From Ensifer adhaerens (GTDB taxonomy: Bacteria > Pseudomonadota > Alphaproteobacteria > Rhizobiales > Rhizobiaceae): a stretch of 64,000 bases of DNA. Of the stretch, positions 8,703-18,974 are shown piece after piece. Location: contig NZ_JABEKT010000001.1 in assembly GCF_013283195.1 (NCBI RefSeq), forward strand, positions 406,695-470,694, given 5' to 3'. Every line of letters starts with the position of its first letter. The first letter of the stretch is position 1. The translations under genes were made by a program, and so were the position numbers. The notes beneath the pieces were generated by a model. That model was not told where the DNA came from. It worked only from the letters and a program-made list of their open reading frames with translations, and made no database searches.

Positions 8703-9458
8703 ATGTTCCCTTCTTTTACGCGGCGGCGCACCCCTCCAGCTCCTGTCGACACGACCCGAGAAATCGAAGTCGCGGGCAAGATGCTTCCGCTGACCATAAG
8801 GCAGAATTCACGCGCCACCCGCATGACGCTGCGCATCGAGCCCGGTGGCCGCGCGCTGAAGTTGACGATCCCACAGGGGCTTGCCGATCGGGAAGTGAAC
8901 GCCTTCCTCACTCGCCATCAGGGCTGGCTGATGACCAAGCTGGCGCGGTTCTCCGGCGAAAGCCAGCTGGAAGAGGGTGGTTCGATCCTGATCCGCGGCA
9001 TCGCCCATCGGATCGAAAGAACAGGAAAAATCAGAGGGTTGACTGAAGCAGTGATCGACGGTGACGAGGCGATACTGCACGTCAGCGGCGGCGAGGAACA
9101 TCTGCGCCGCCGCATCGTCGATTTTCTGAAGAAGGAAGCGCGGCACGATCTTGACCGCCTGGTCGCGGTCTATGCCGGGCGGATCGGCCGGCGGCCCAAA
9201 TCGCTGAGCCTGAAGGATACGCGCAGCCGCTGGGGATCCTGTTCGGCCGATGGGGCCTTGAGCTTCTCGTGGCGGATCGTCATGGCGCCGCCGAAGGTCA
9301 TCGCCTATCTCGCCGCGCACGAAGTGGCGCATCTTCAGGAAATGAACCACGGGCCCGATTTCTGGGCGCTTTGCGAGAAGCTTTGCCCCGACACAAACGA
9401 TGCTAAGCGCTGGCTGAGGCGCAACGGCACGATGCTGCACGCCATCGATTTCGATTAG
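8703..9458 (+). CDS. YgjP-like (M48/SprT-type) zinc metallopeptidase
   Basis: 251 residues. The zinc motif HExxH is present as His206-Glu207-x2-His210 (AAHEVAHLQ), with a likely third ligand His216 in MNHGPDFW, the signature of the YgjP/DUF45 family. TRSRWGSCS before it is another family hallmark. No signal peptide or membrane span is visible, so a cytoplasmic location is likely. The physiological substrate of this family is not established. It stands alone between a small membrane protein on the opposite strand and the DUF2852 gene. Confidence 0.88.
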   Translation: MFPSFTRRRTPPAPVDTTREIEVAGKMLPLTIRQNSRATRMTLRIEPGGRALKLTIPQGLADREVNAFLTRHQGWLMTKLARFSGESQLEEGGSILIRGIAHRIERTGKIRGLTEAVIDGDEAILHVSGGEEHLRRRIVDFLKKEARHDLDRLVAVYAGRIGRRPKSLSLKDTRSRWGSCSADGALSFSWRIVMAPPKVIAYLAAHEVAHLQEMNHGPDFWALCEKLCPDTNDAKRWLRRNGTMLHAIDFD

Positions 9459-9471
9459 GCAATTGTCGGGT

Positions 9472-9672
9472 TTAACCGCGACTGCGGCCGGCAAGCGCTG
9501 CTTGGATCTTCTCGTCCGTCTTGTATTGGCTGAGCGCGTAGACGGACCAGATCGCTGCCGGTACCCAGCCGATCAGGGTCAACTGCAGGACAAGGCAGAT
9601 GATGCCGGCAAAGGGACGGCCGATGGTGAAGAACTGAAGCCAGGGCAGAATGAGGGCAAGCAGCAGACGCAT
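9472..9672 (-). CDS. Small YqaE/Pmp3-like membrane protein
   Basis: 66 residues with two hydrophobic segments (LLLALILPWLQFF and AGIICLVLQLTLIGWVPAAIW) separated by a short polar turn, then a polar tail, as in the YqaE/Pmp3 family of small stress-linked membrane proteins. The ATG at 9672 is preceded on the minus strand by GGAGAG at a good distance; a longer frame reaching 9792 has no such site and a non-hydrophobic, cysteine-rich extension that looks non-coding. It converges with the metalloprotease gene with only 13 bp between the stops. Confidence 0.75.
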   Translation of the reverse strand: MRLLLALILPWLQFFTIGRPFAGIICLVLQLTLIGWVPAAIWSVYALSQYKTDEKIQAALAGRSRG

Positions 9673-9803
9673 TCGTCTCTCCGTTGTGATAGAATGCATA
9701 TGGTGAGCGCAGGCCGAGACCGCAATGCCGCACCCTCTGGACGACGGTGCGTGGGGTGGTTTTTGGCTCGACTCCAGCGACATTTCATGCAAGGTCGCTT
9801 CTC

Positions 9804-10478
9804 ATGAAAACCGAAGTGAAGATATGCGGCCTGAAGACCGCGGAAGCGGTGGATCGCGCGGTTGCGCTCGGCGCATCGCACACGGGCTTCATCTTTTTTG
9901 CCAAGAGCCCGCGCAACCTCGAACCCGATGACGCCGGCCGTCTGGCGGACAGGATCCGCGGCAAGGCCAAGATCGTCGCTGTCACCGTCGATGCCGACAA
10001 TGACGATCTCGACGAGATCGTCGCAGCGCTCAATCCCGACATTTTGCAACTTCATGGCAGCGAAACGCCCGACCGGGTGCTCACCGTCAAGGCGGTCTAT
10101 GGCCTGCCGGTGATGAAGGCCTTGTCGATCCGCGACGCCGACGATCTGAAAAAGGTCGAGCCCTATATCGGCATCGCCGATCGGTTTCTCTTTGATGCAA
10201 AGCCTCCGGCAGGATCGGAATTGCCCGGCGGCAACGGTGTTTCCTTCGACTGGACGCTGCTCGATGCGCTTGACGGCAGCGTCGATTACATGCTTTCCGG
10301 TGGTTTGAACGTGAACAACATCGGTGAAGCCCTGGCGCAGACGCGCGCCCGTGCCATCGATACCTCCTCCGGCGTCGAGAGCGCGCCGGGCGTCAAGGAT
10401 CTGAAGCTCATGGAATCGTTTTTCGATGCCGTTCGCCACGCGGAGGCGATTACGGCACGGTCAGGGAGCAAGACGTGA
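9804..10478 (+). CDS. trpF: Phosphoribosylanthranilate isomerase
   Basis: 224 residues, single TIM barrel. KICGLK near the N-terminus carries the catalytic cysteine (Cys8), and LQLHGSE and FLFDAK, with the general acid aspartate, are family motifs. The GGLNVNNI and DTSSGVES loops bind the substrate phosphate. It catalyses the Amadori rearrangement in tryptophan synthesis. The ATG at 9804 gives the normal length. It overlaps trpB by four bases (GTGA), indicating translational coupling in a trpFBA operon; trpE, trpD and trpC are not in the window. Confidence 0.96.
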   Translation: MKTEVKICGLKTAEAVDRAVALGASHTGFIFFAKSPRNLEPDDAGRLADRIRGKAKIVAVTVDADNDDLDEIVAALNPDILQLHGSETPDRVLTVKAVYGLPVMKALSIRDADDLKKVEPYIGIADRFLFDAKPPAGSELPGGNGVSFDWTLLDALDGSVDYMLSGGLNVNNIGEALAQTRARAIDTSSGVESAPGVKDLKLMESFFDAVRHAEAITARSGSKT

Positions 10479-11695
10479 ACGAGGCGCCAAAACTGAATTC
10501 CTTCCGGGCGGGACCTGACGAAGACGGCCGTTTCGGCATCTTCGGTGGCCGCTTCGTTGCGGAAACCCTGATGCCCCTGATCCTCGACCTGCAGGCCGAG
10601 TGGGACAAGGCCAAGAACGATCCGGCCTTCAAGGCCGAACTCGACAATCTCGGCGCCCACTACATCGGTCGTCCGAGCCCGCTTTACTTCGCCGAGCGGC
10701 TGACGGAAGAACTTGGCGGCGCCAAGATCTACTTCAAGCGCGAGGAGCTGAACCATACCGGTTCGCACAAGATCAACAATTGCATCGGCCAGATCCTGCT
10801 GGCCAAGCGCATGGGCAAGACACGCATCATCGCCGAAACCGGTGCCGGCCAGCACGGCGTGGCGTCTGCGACCGTCGCCGCCCGCTTCGGCCTGCCTTGC
10901 GTCGTCTACATGGGCGCGACCGACGTCGAGCGCCAGGCGCCGAACGTCTTCCGCATGAAGCTTCTCGGCGCCGAGGTGAAGCCGGTCACAGCTGGCAACG
11001 GTACGCTCAAGGATGCCATGAACGAAGCGCTGCGTGACTGGGTCACCAATGTCGACAACACCTATTATCTGATCGGCACAGCTGCCGGTCCGCATCCCTA
11101 TCCGGAGATGGTCCGCGACTTTCAAGCCGTCATCGGCCAGGAGGCGAAGGCGCAGATGCTTGAAGCCGAAGGCCGGCTTCCTGATCTCGTCATTGCTGCC
11201 GTCGGCGGCGGTTCCAACGCGATCGGTATCTTCCATTCGTTTCTTGACGATGAAGGCGTGAAGATCGTCGGCGTCGAGGCTGGGGGCAAGGGGCTCGATG
11301 GCGACGAGCATTGCGCGTCGATCACCGCCGGCTCGCCGGGCGTACTGCACGGCAACCGTACCTACCTGCTGCAGGACGGCGACGGCCAGATCAAGGAAGG
11401 CCATTCGATTTCGGCAGGCCTCGATTATCCCGGCATCGGTCCGGAACACTCCTGGCTCAACGATGTCGGTCGCGTCGAATATGTGCCAATCATGGACCAC
11501 GAGGCATTGGAAGCCTTCCAGATGCTGACCCGTCTTGAAGGCATCATCCCGGCACTGGAGCCGTCGCACGCGCTCGCCGAGGTCATCAAGCGCGCGCCGA
11601 CGATGGGCAAGGACGAGATCATCCTGATGAATCTCTCCGGTCGCGGCGACAAGGACATTTTCACCGTCGGCAAGATTCTGGGTATGGGGCTGTAA
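10475..11695 (+). CDS. trpB: Tryptophan synthase beta chain
   Basis: 406 residues of normal length. The pyridoxal phosphate lysine is Lys99 in [10 protein letters not shown], and the phosphate-binding glycine loop GGGSNAIG follows later. It joins indole, channelled from TrpA, with serine to give tryptophan. The start codon is GTG at 10475, overlapping the trpF stop. trpA begins five bases after its stop. Confidence 0.97.
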   Translation: MNEAPKLNSFRAGPDEDGRFGIFGGRFVAETLMPLILDLQAEWDKAKNDPAFKAELDNLGAHYIGRPSPLYFAERLTEELGGAKIYFKREELNHTGSHKINNCIGQILLAKRMGKTRIIAETGAGQHGVASATVAARFGLPCVVYMGATDVERQAPNVFRMKLLGAEVKPVTAGNGTLKDAMNEALRDWVTNVDNTYYLIGTAAGPHPYPEMVRDFQAVIGQEAKAQMLEAEGRLPDLVIAAVGGGSNAIGIFHSFLDDEGVKIVGVEAGGKGLDGDEHCASITAGSPGVLHGNRTYLLQDGDGQIKEGHSISAGLDYPGIGPEHSWLNDVGRVEYVPIMDHEALEAFQMLTRLEGIIPALEPSHALAEVIKRAPTMGKDEIILMNLSGRGDKDIFTVGKILGMGL

Positions 11696-11700
11696 CGATC

Positions 11701-12540
11701 ATGACCGCACGCATGGACAGAAAGTTCGCCGATGTGGCGTCGGAAGGACGTCCGGTCCTCGTCACCTATTTCATGGGCGGCGACCCCGATTTCGAAACCT
11801 CCGTCTCCATCATGAAGGCGCTGCCGAAGGCCGGTGCCGATGTCATCGAACTCGGCATGCCGTTCTCGGACCCGATGGCCGACGGACCAGCTATCCAGCT
11901 GGCCGGCCAGCGTTCGCTGAAGGCCGGCCAGACGCTGGCAAAGACGATCGAGATCGCCCGCCGTTTCCGCGAGGAAGACCAGCGCACGCCGATCGTGCTG
12001 ATGGGCTACTACAATCCGATCTACATCTACGGTGTCGATCGATTCCTGACGGACGCCCTGGACGCTGGTATCGATGGGTTGATCGTCGTCGATCTCCCAC
12101 CGGAAATGGATGACGAGCTCTGCATCCCGGCGCTTGAGAAGGGCATCAATTTCATTCGCCTGGCGACGCCGACGACGGATGACCGCCGTCTGCCGAAGGT
12201 GCTCGAAAATACCTCGGGCTTCGTGTACTACGTATCGATGAACGGCATCACCGGTTCGGCACTGCCCGACCCGTCATTGATCGCCGGCGCCGTCGAGCGT
12301 ATCAAAACCCATACGAAACTGCCTGTTTGCGTCGGTTTCGGCGTCAAGACGGCGGAACATGCAAGAGCCATCGGTGCATCTGCCGATGGCGTCGTCGTCG
12401 GTACGGCGATCGTCAATCAGATCGCGTCGAGCCTGACCGAAGAGGGTAAGGCAACGGACGCGACGGTACCGGGTGTCGAAGCGCTTGTAAGGGGCCTGTC
12501 GGCAGGCGTGCGATCCGCACGGCTCGCAGCAGCCGAATAA
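11701..12540 (+). CDS. trpA: Tryptophan synthase alpha chain
   Basis: 279 residues. Catalytic Glu50 ([11 protein letters not shown]) and Asp61 (MADGP) are in the positions expected from the E. coli enzyme (49 and 60). It splits indole-3-glycerol phosphate into indole and glyceraldehyde 3-phosphate in complex with TrpB. The phosphate-binding [10 protein letters not shown] loop is intact. The gene is directly behind trpB and 51 bp ahead of accD. Confidence 0.97.
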   Translation: MTARMDRKFADVASEGRPVLVTYFMGGDPDFETSVSIMKALPKAGADVIELGMPFSDPMADGPAIQLAGQRSLKAGQTLAKTIEIARRFREEDQRTPIVLMGYYNPIYIYGVDRFLTDALDAGIDGLIVVDLPPEMDDELCIPALEKGINFIRLATPTTDDRRLPKVLENTSGFVYYVSMNGITGSALPDPSLIAGAVERIKTHTKLPVCVGFGVKTAEHARAIGASADGVVVGTAIVNQIASSLTEEGKATDATVPGVEALVRGLSAGVRSARLAAAE

Positions 12541-12591
12541 TTGCCTATATTAGCGCGCACAACCCGAAGAAAATCTTCAGGAGACTATTAA

Positions 12592-13509
12592 GTGAACTGG
12601 ATCACAAACTACGTTCGGCCGAAAATCAATTCGATGCTGGGCCGCAGGGAAGTGGCGGAGAATCTCTGGATCAAGTGCCCGGAAACCGGCGAGATGGTGT
12701 ATCACCGCGATCTCGAGGAAAACAAATGGGTCATCCCGCAATCCGGCTTCCACATGAAGATGCCGGCCAAGGCACGGTTGAAGGATCTGTTCGACGGTGG
12801 CATCTACGAGACCCTGCCGCAGCCCAAGGTGGCGCAGGATCCGCTGAAGTTCCGCGATTCCAAGAAATACGCCGACCGCCTTCGCGACAGCCGCGCCAAG
12901 ACTGAACTGGAAGACACGATCGTCGCCGGTCTCGGCCGCGTCCAGGGCGTCAAGCTTGTCGGCGTGGTACATGAGTTCAACTTCATCGGCGGTTCGCTCG
13001 GCATGGCCGCAGGCGAAGCGATCGTGAAGGCCTTCGAAAAGGCGATCGCGGAGAAGTGCCCGCTGGTCATCTTCCCGGCCTCCGGTGGTGCCCGCATGCA
13101 GGAAGGCATCCTGTCGCTGATGCAGTTGCCGCGCACGACCGTGGCCGTCAACATGCTCAAGGAAGCCGGTCTTCCCTATATCGTCGTGTTGACCAACCCG
13201 ACCACCGGCGGTGTTACAGCCTCCTACGCCATGCTCGGGGATATTCAAATCGCCGAGCCCGGCGCCGAAATCGGCTTTGCCGGCAAGCGCGTGATCGAGC
13301 AGACGCTGCGCGAGAAGCTGCCCGAAGGCTTCCAGACGGCGGAATACCTGTTGGAACACGGCATGATCGACATGGTTGTCAAGCGTCACGACATCCCGTC
13401 GACGCTGGCACGCGTGCTGAAGATCCTGATGAAGAAGCCGGCCGATACGGTAAAGCTCAACGGCGGCGGTGCAGACCCAGTGGCCTTGCCAGTAGCGGCA
13501 AGCGCATAG
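12592..13509 (+). CDS. accD: Acetyl-CoA carboxylase carboxyltransferase subunit beta
   Basis: 305 residues with a GTG start. The carboxyltransferase fold of the crotonase type is clear ([42 protein letters not shown]). The enzyme partner of AccA makes malonyl-CoA for fatty acid synthesis. The N-terminal zinc ribbon that has four cysteines in E. coli keeps only Cys29 here; the other three expected positions (about 32, 48 and 51) are Thr, Ile and Ser. This degenerate form seems usual for rhizobial AccD. It sits between trpA and folC and is probably cotranscribed with both. Confidence 0.95.
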   Translation: MNWITNYVRPKINSMLGRREVAENLWIKCPETGEMVYHRDLEENKWVIPQSGFHMKMPAKARLKDLFDGGIYETLPQPKVAQDPLKFRDSKKYADRLRDSRAKTELEDTIVAGLGRVQGVKLVGVVHEFNFIGGSLGMAAGEAIVKAFEKAIAEKCPLVIFPASGGARMQEGILSLMQLPRTTVAVNMLKEAGLPYIVVLTNPTTGGVTASYAMLGDIQIAEPGAEIGFAGKRVIEQTLREKLPEGFQTAEYLLEHGMIDMVVKRHDIPSTLARVLKILMKKPADTVKLNGGGADPVALPVAASA

Positions 13510-13536
13510 CATACGATTCTATCGGGGCAGGGCGAG

Positions 13537-14880
13537 ATGACAGCGGTGGAAGCCAGCGAAGCAGGCTACGAGATCGAAAAACTCCTTGCCTTGCATCCGA
13601 AAGGCTTCGACCTGTCGTTGGACAGGATAACCCGGCTTCTGGCCGCGCTCGGCAATCCGCAGGACCGCCTGCCGCCGATCATTCACGTGGCGGGCACCAA
13701 CGGCAAGGGTTCCGTCACCGCCTTCTCGCGGGCGTTGCTCGAGGCCGCGGGCTTGAGCGTCCACGTCCATACCTCTCCGCATCTGGTCAATTGGCACGAG
13801 CGTTACCGGCTCGGTGTCAAGGGCGGCAAGGGCAAGCTCGTCAGCGATCCGGTTCTGGCCGATGCGGTTCGACGCGTGGCGGAAGCCAATGGCGGCGAGA
13901 AGATCACCGTCTTTGAAATCCTGACTGCCGTCACCTTCGTGCTTTTTGCCGAACATCCGGCCGACGTCGCGATCATCGAGGTCGGTCTCGGTGGCCGCTT
14001 CGACGCGACCAATGTCATAACCAATCCGGCCGTCTCGGTGATCATGCCGATCTCGCTCGATCACCAGGCCTATCTCGGCGATCGGGTCGAGCTGATCGCG
14101 GCGGAAAAAGCCGGCATCATGAAGCGTGGCTGCCCTGTCGTCATCGGCCAGCAGGAAGAAGAAGGCGTTCGCGACGTCCTGACCTCGACCGCCGAGCGCC
14201 TCGGCTGCCCGATGTCCGTCTACGGTCAGGATTTCCTGGCGCATGAGGAATTCGGCCGCCTTGTCTATCAGGACGAGCGTGGTCTGTCCGACCTGCCGCT
14301 GCCGAAGCTGCCGGGTCGGCATCAATATGCCAATGCGGCTGCAGCCATTCGTGCCGTGCGAGCGGCCGGTTTCGATGTGCCGGATGCGGCGATCGAGCGG
14401 GGCGTTGCCGGGGTCGAGTGGCCGGGGCGCCTTCAGCGCCTGGGCGGCGGTAAGCTTGGCCATTACGGCCCGCAGGATGCGGAGATTTGGGTCGATGGCG
14501 GCCACAATCCCGGTGCCGGGCAGGTGATCGCCGAAGCGATGGCGAATTTCGAGGAGCGCGAATCCCGGCCGCTATTCCTGATCATCGGTATGATCAACAC
14601 CAAGGATCCGCTCGGCTATTTCCGAGCCTTCGTCGATCTTGCCGAGCAGGTCTTTACCGTGCCGATCCGGGCTTCCGATGCCGGGCTCGACCCGGTGGCG
14701 TTGGCGCAGGATGCCGCCTCTGTCGGCTTCGAGGCGTCCGCCGTTTCATCGGTGGCCGAGGCGCTGACGATCATTGCCAATCTTGTCGACGAAGACCCTG
14801 TGCCGCCACGCATCCTGATCGGCGGTTCGCTCTATCTCGTCGGCGACGTGCTTGCCGACAACGGCACGCCACCGAAGTGA
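13537..14880 (+). CDS. folC: Bifunctional folylpolyglutamate / dihydrofolate synthase
   Basis: 447 residues, Mur-ligase superfamily. The ATP loop is GTNGKGS (after HVAG), followed by the folate/Mg loop FEILTAVTF and DHQAYLGD. It adds glutamate to dihydropteroate and to reduced folates in the cytoplasm. The ATG at 13537 has a purine-rich GGGGCAGGG site. The gene is 27 bp from accD, as in the common accD-folC pair, and converges with trxA over a shared hairpin terminator. Confidence 0.95.
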   Translation: MTAVEASEAGYEIEKLLALHPKGFDLSLDRITRLLAALGNPQDRLPPIIHVAGTNGKGSVTAFSRALLEAAGLSVHVHTSPHLVNWHERYRLGVKGGKGKLVSDPVLADAVRRVAEANGGEKITVFEILTAVTFVLFAEHPADVAIIEVGLGGRFDATNVITNPAVSVIMPISLDHQAYLGDRVELIAAEKAGIMKRGCPVVIGQQEEEGVRDVLTSTAERLGCPMSVYGQDFLAHEEFGRLVYQDERGLSDLPLPKLPGRHQYANAAAAIRAVRAAGFDVPDAAIERGVAGVEWPGRLQRLGGGKLGHYGPQDAEIWVDGGHNPGAGQVIAEAMANFEERESRPLFLIIGMINTKDPLGYFRAFVDLAEQVFTVPIRASDAGLDPVALAQDAASVGFEASAVSSVAEALTIIANLVDEDPVPPRILIGGSLYLVGDVLADNGTPPK

Positions 14881-14946
14881 TAGGCTGCTGCGACAAGGAT
14901 CGCAGCGATCTTTGCAGGACCATCCGCGCGCAACATTCAAGGCAAG

Positions 14947-14970
14947 AAAAAAGCCCGGCAAGCCGGGCTT
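14947..14970 (-). terminator. Terminator between folC and trxA
   Basis: AGCCCGG (14952-14958) and CCGGGCT (14963-14969) form a short strong stem with a 4-nt loop. On the minus strand the stem is followed by a T run (plus-strand A run 14947-14951), so it mainly ends trxA; the plus strand has three T residues after the stem and may also be served. Confidence 0.85.
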
Positions 14971-14994
14971 TGAAGTCGGTTCGAGAAGGTGGCC

Positions 14995-15318
14995 TTAAGC
15001 GGCCGCAGTCGAAATCCAGGACGTCAGGGCCGTCTTCGGCGCAGCACCAACCTTGATGTCGGCAACTTCACCAGCCTTGAACATGGCAAGCGTCGGGATC
15101 GAGCGCACGCCGTACTGCGCGGCCAGTTCCGGGTTCTCGTCGATGTTCAGCTTCACGACCTTGACCTTGCCGGCGAGCTCGTTGGAGATTTCCTCGAGGC
15201 TCGGCGCGATCATCTTGCACGGGCCGCACCATTCAGCCCAGAAATCGACAACCACCGGCTCGGCGGCGTTCAGCACTTCCTGCTGAAAATTGGATGTATC
15301 GACTTTTACAGTAGCCAT
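14995..15318 (-). CDS. trxA: Thioredoxin
   Basis: 107 residues, the normal length for thioredoxin 1. The redox motif WCGPC gives Cys31 and Cys34; the cis-proline region SIPTLAMF is intact. It is the general cytoplasmic disulfide reductant. A GGAGCAG site precedes the ATG. It lies 86 bp after addA on the same strand; a 14-base palindrome (GTCTCA, 2 bases, TGAGAC in mirrored form) at 15361-15374 is in the gap and might be regulatory. Confidence 0.97.
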   Translation of the reverse strand: MATVKVDTSNFQQEVLNAAEPVVVDFWAEWCGPCKMIAPSLEEISNELAGKVKVVKLNIDENPELAAQYGVRSIPTLAMFKAGEVADIKVGAAPKTALTSWISTAAA

Positions 15319-15404
15319 CGGCTGCTCCTTGCGTTCGAAATGTCGGTGTCCAGATGTTGTGTCTCATGTGAGACTGTCCCACTGGATTTTCAATATCGGG
15401 TATC

Positions 15405-18400
15405 TCACTTTGTCGCGAGGTCTTCAAGGCTCCTGTCCAGTCGTGCATCCTCAAGCACGTGGATGATCGGTCCTTCCGTGAAAATCAGAGCACATTGGAA
15501 GCGGTGCGCCGGATAAAGCGGCCTGAGCAACTCGCGATAGATCGCCAGCTGGGTAATGTAGGCAACGGGGACGTCCTTGGGTGTCGCCGGCACGGTGCGA
15601 TTGGTCTTGAAGTCGGCGATCGTCACGACGCCATCCGCCACCGACAGCCGGTCGATCCGGCCGGAGACGGCAAATTCCTGATTTCGGAGCTTCAATGTGC
15701 CCATGACCGAGACTTCCGCCCGGCTGGCATCGGAAAAGAGCGATTGCAGCTCGCCATGATCGAGCACCTGCAGCACGGCATCGCGCAGGCGTGCGCGCTG
15801 GGTTTCGGGCCAGCGCGGCACCGAACGGGCGAGATAGCGATCAGCCGCCGTCGGGCGCTCGGAAGCGGCGATCGACGGCAGGACCTGCAGCAGCCGATGC
15901 AGGATGGCGCCGCGCAGCATCGAGATATCGGCTGGCGCCTTCTGCGAAAACAGCGCCGAACCGACGATCATGTCACCTTCGTCTTCGTCCACCGCAATGC
16001 CGACGCCCGATGGGCTGAGCGGCCGCGGCAATCTGCGTGGCGGCGGCAGCGGCGTGGAAAGAGCGATCGGCAATCCGGTTTTCGCGGGTGTTACGAGATC
16101 GGAGGCTTCGTCGCCCGTCGCAACTTCGCGCGGTACATGTGCTTCGCGCCAAGAGTGCCCCGCCCATTCCTCGTCACCCGCCTTGAACAGGACAGGGGTG
16201 CTGCGACCGTTGTCGTCCACAGACAAGCTCGCCTGCACCATGGCGTGCCAGGTGTCGGTGCTGGCCCGTTGCCCACGATAGCCACACACGACCAGCCGGT
16301 CGGCAGCCCGGGTCATGCCCACATAAAGCAGACGGCGGTATTCTTCCTCGGCCAGCGTCTTCAGCCTGTCGCTGTCGGCGGCGACAAGCGAATTCGATGC
16401 AGAGCCCGGAGCACGCCAGACGGGCAGGGGATAGCTCGAGCCATCCGAAAGCGGCATCTCCAGGAAACGAAGATCGGGCACGTGCTGCGAGTTGAACGGC
16501 TTGCCGCCGCCGTCGACCAGAAATACCACCGGCGCTTCCAACCCCTTGGCGGCGTGCACGGTCATGATGCGGACCTCGTCACGCTCCTTGTCCTGCTCGC
16601 GCTTGACGGTCGGCGCCTCGATCTCGAGCGTCGAGATGAAGGCCTGCAGTCCAGGCAGGCCGCTTCTTTCGTGTTCGAGCGCAAAGGTCAGGAACTCGTC
16701 GAGAATGTCGCTCACCTCGCTGCCAAGCCGGGCGAGAAACGCCGCGCGGCCACCATGGACGCCAAGCACGTGCGCAAAAAAGTCATGCGGAGCGAGCTGC
16801 TGGGAGAGGACGGCATAACGAAGAAGTGCCTTGACGGTTGCTTCGTACAGCGAGCCTTCTCCGCCACCGAATTCCTGCAACCTCTGCCAGAGGCTAACAC
16901 CTTCGTCGCGTCGGGCCGCGAGCTCGAACAACGTGTCTTCGTCGAGGTTGAAGAGTGGGCTCTTCAGCAGTGCCGCCAGTGACAGGTCGTCTTCCGGCAG
17001 CAGCATGAAGCGCCCGAGCGCCAACAGGTCCTGGATGGCGATATGGCTGGTCAGGACCAGTCGGTCGGCGCCGGCGACGGGAATGTCGCTGCGGCGCTTC
17101 AGGGCGCGGGTCAGCGCATTGACGAAGGCGTCGCGCTTGCGCACGAGCACGATGACATCGCCCGGGCGCATGAAGCGGCGCACGCCCTTCTCGATGATCG
17201 TCTCGCGGCCGATCCAGTTGTCGAGCACGGCGGCTATGCGTCGGGCAAGAATGTTGACCGGTGCCGTTTCCGGGGTGGCGTCGAAGGGGGCCGTCCATTC
17301 GTCGTCGGTTTCTGTCGGTTCGGCGGCGATTACGTCCCAGATATCGACGGCACCGGGATGGCCGATGCGATTGGAGGCATGCACCACCGCCTCGTTTTGA
17401 GCACTGAGCCCACGCGCATGCACCGGGTTGGCAAAGACGGTGTCGACGGCGGAAAGCACGTCGACGGTAGAGCGGAAGGAGAGCTGCAGCCGGATCGGGC
17501 TGAAGGCCTTGCCGCCGTCGCGCACGCGCCGCTCCGTCTCGATGCTTTCACGGGAGAAGCGCTCGGGCCGCGCGCCCTGGAAGGAGTAGATCGACTGTTT
17601 CTCGTCGCCGACGGCAAACATGGTGCGGTCGGTTCCGCGGGCGCTGTCGCCGGAGAAGAAATCCGCCGCCAGCGCCTGGATGATCGTCCATTGTGTCGGG
17701 CTGGTATCCTGGGCCTCGTCGACGAGAATGTGATCGATGCCCTGGTCGAGCTTGTAGTGAACCCAGGCGCTGACGTCGCCGCGCGCAAACAGGCTGGCGG
17801 TGCGGTTGATCAGGTCCTCGAAATCGAGCTGGCTGCGAGTACGCTTGAGCGCTTCATAATCGCTGCTGAGCCGATCGGCGAGGGTCAGCGCCGACAGCGT
17901 CGCTTCGTACATCTGGACGATGCTCAGCCGGTCGGCGCAGGCGACGACGTGATCGCGGGCCGCTTCGACCAGCTGGAGCAGATCGGGAGCGGCCCCAAGC
18001 ATCGCCTTGTTCACGAAGGCGGAATCGGCGCGCGGCTTGCCGGTACCGGTGAAGAACAGCTCCTGCAGCCCTTCGTAACGCGCCATGGGATCGGCAAGCT
18101 TGGCAGTCGCCCGCAGTCCCTCGGCAAAATCGAGCACCTTGGCGCCGCCGGCGCTGACGGCAAGCGAGAGATAGCGTTCCAGCGCCGGACCGTTGAGGCC
18201 TGCAAGCGGCCAGACGCCTTGAAGGACGCGCTCGACGCTATCCTCGGGCTCAAGCTTGAGGGCCGCGCGCAGTTGCACGGCGATGCCGCCATGGGCATCG
18301 GCATGGTCGAGAAAAGCCTGTATCGCCGTGCGGTTGGAAACGATCGCGCCCAGCAGCTTTTCAAGCCCGGTGTCGTCGGCAAGTTCGAGCACGGTGGCAA

Positions 18401-18974
18401 AGGCCTCGGCGAGTGCCGCATCGTCCTCGGCGGCGGTCGCGGTCAGCAAGGCACGGCGTGCATCCGCGAGCAGCACCGCCGCCGCGCGGTCGTCGAGCAC
18501 CGAGAAGTGTCCGGCAACGTTGGCTTCCAGCGGAAACTGGTGCAGTAGCGCTTCGCAGAAGGCATGGATGGTCTGGATCTTCAGGCCACCAGGCGTTTCG
18601 AGCGCGCGCGCAAACAGCCGCCGTGCCTCCTGGAGCTTCAGTCGCGAAGGTAGTTCGCCTTCGATGGCCTCGATCCGCCTTTCCAGTGCCTCGTCGTCGA
18701 GCGTGACCCATTCGGCAAGGCGTTCGAAGACGCGGTTGGACATTTCGGAGGCGGCAGCCTTGGTGTAGGTCAGGCAGAGAATGGCAGACGGCCTGCAGCC
18801 GGCAAGCAGAAGGCGGATGACGCGCTGCGTCAGTACATGGGTCTTGCCCGATCCGGCGTTGGCCGAAACCCAGGCCGAGCGCGCGGGGTCGGAGGCGAGC
18901 GACTGCCGGCGCGAGGTCCAGTCGAGCCAGGCTTCGGGCGTCCTTTCGTCGGGGCCGGCGCTTTCATCCCTCAT
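15405..18974 (-). CDS. addA: Double-strand break repair helicase-nuclease AddA
   Basis: 1189 residues. It is a UvrD/RecB-type helicase with Walker A SANAGSGKTHVL near residue 40, Walker B with DEAQDTSPTQW, and a C-terminal RecB-like nuclease domain with GRIDRL and ADFKTNR as active-site region. It works with AddB to process DNA ends for RecA. The ATG at 18974 is preferred because GAGGA lies eight bases before it on the minus strand; it overlaps the addB stop by 11 bases. An ATG nine bases upstream is possible, but the longer frame reaching 19079 lies inside addB. Confidence 0.95.
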   Translation of the reverse strand: MRDESAGPDERTPEAWLDWTSRRQSLASDPARSAWVSANAGSGKTHVLTQRVIRLLLAGCRPSAILCLTYTKAAASEMSNRVFERLAEWVTLDDEALERRIEAIEGELPSRLKLQEARRLFARALETPGGLKIQTIHAFCEALLHQFPLEANVAGHFSVLDDRAAAVLLADARRALLTATAAEDDAALAEAFATVLELADDTGLEKLLGAIVSNRTAIQAFLDHADAHGGIAVQLRAALKLEPEDSVERVLQGVWPLAGLNGPALERYLSLAVSAGGAKVLDFAEGLRATAKLADPMARYEGLQELFFTGTGKPRADSAFVNKAMLGAAPDLLQLVEAARDHVVACADRLSIVQMYEATLSALTLADRLSSDYEALKRTRSQLDFEDLINRTASLFARGDVSAWVHYKLDQGIDHILVDEAQDTSPTQWTIIQALAADFFSGDSARGTDRTMFAVGDEKQSIYSFQGARPERFSRESIETERRVRDGGKAFSPIRLQLSFRSTVDVLSAVDTVFANPVHARGLSAQNEAVVHASNRIGHPGAVDIWDVIAAEPTETDDEWTAPFDATPETAPVNILARRIAAVLDNWIGRETIIEKGVRRFMRPGDVIVLVRKRDAFVNALTRALKRRSDIPVAGADRLVLTSHIAIQDLLALGRFMLLPEDDLSLAALLKSPLFNLDEDTLFELAARRDEGVSLWQRLQEFGGGEGSLYEATVKALLRYAVLSQQLAPHDFFAHVLGVHGGRAAFLARLGSEVSDILDEFLTFALEHERSGLPGLQAFISTLEIEAPTVKREQDKERDEVRIMTVHAAKGLEAPVVFLVDGGGKPFNSQHVPDLRFLEMPLSDGSSYPLPVWRAPGSASNSLVAADSDRLKTLAEEEYRRLLYVGMTRAADRLVVCGYRGQRASTDTWHAMVQASLSVDDNGRSTPVLFKAGDEEWAGHSWREAHVPREVATGDEASDLVTPAKTGLPIALSTPLPPPRRLPRPLSPSGVGIAVDEDEGDMIVGSALFSQKAPADISMLRGAILHRLLQVLPSIAASERPTAADRYLARSVPRWPETQRARLRDAVLQVLDHGELQSLFSDASRAEVSVMGTLKLRNQEFAVSGRIDRLSVADGVVTIADFKTNRTVPATPKDVPVAYITQLAIYRELLRPLYPAHRFQCALIFTEGPIIHVLEDARLDRSLEDLATK

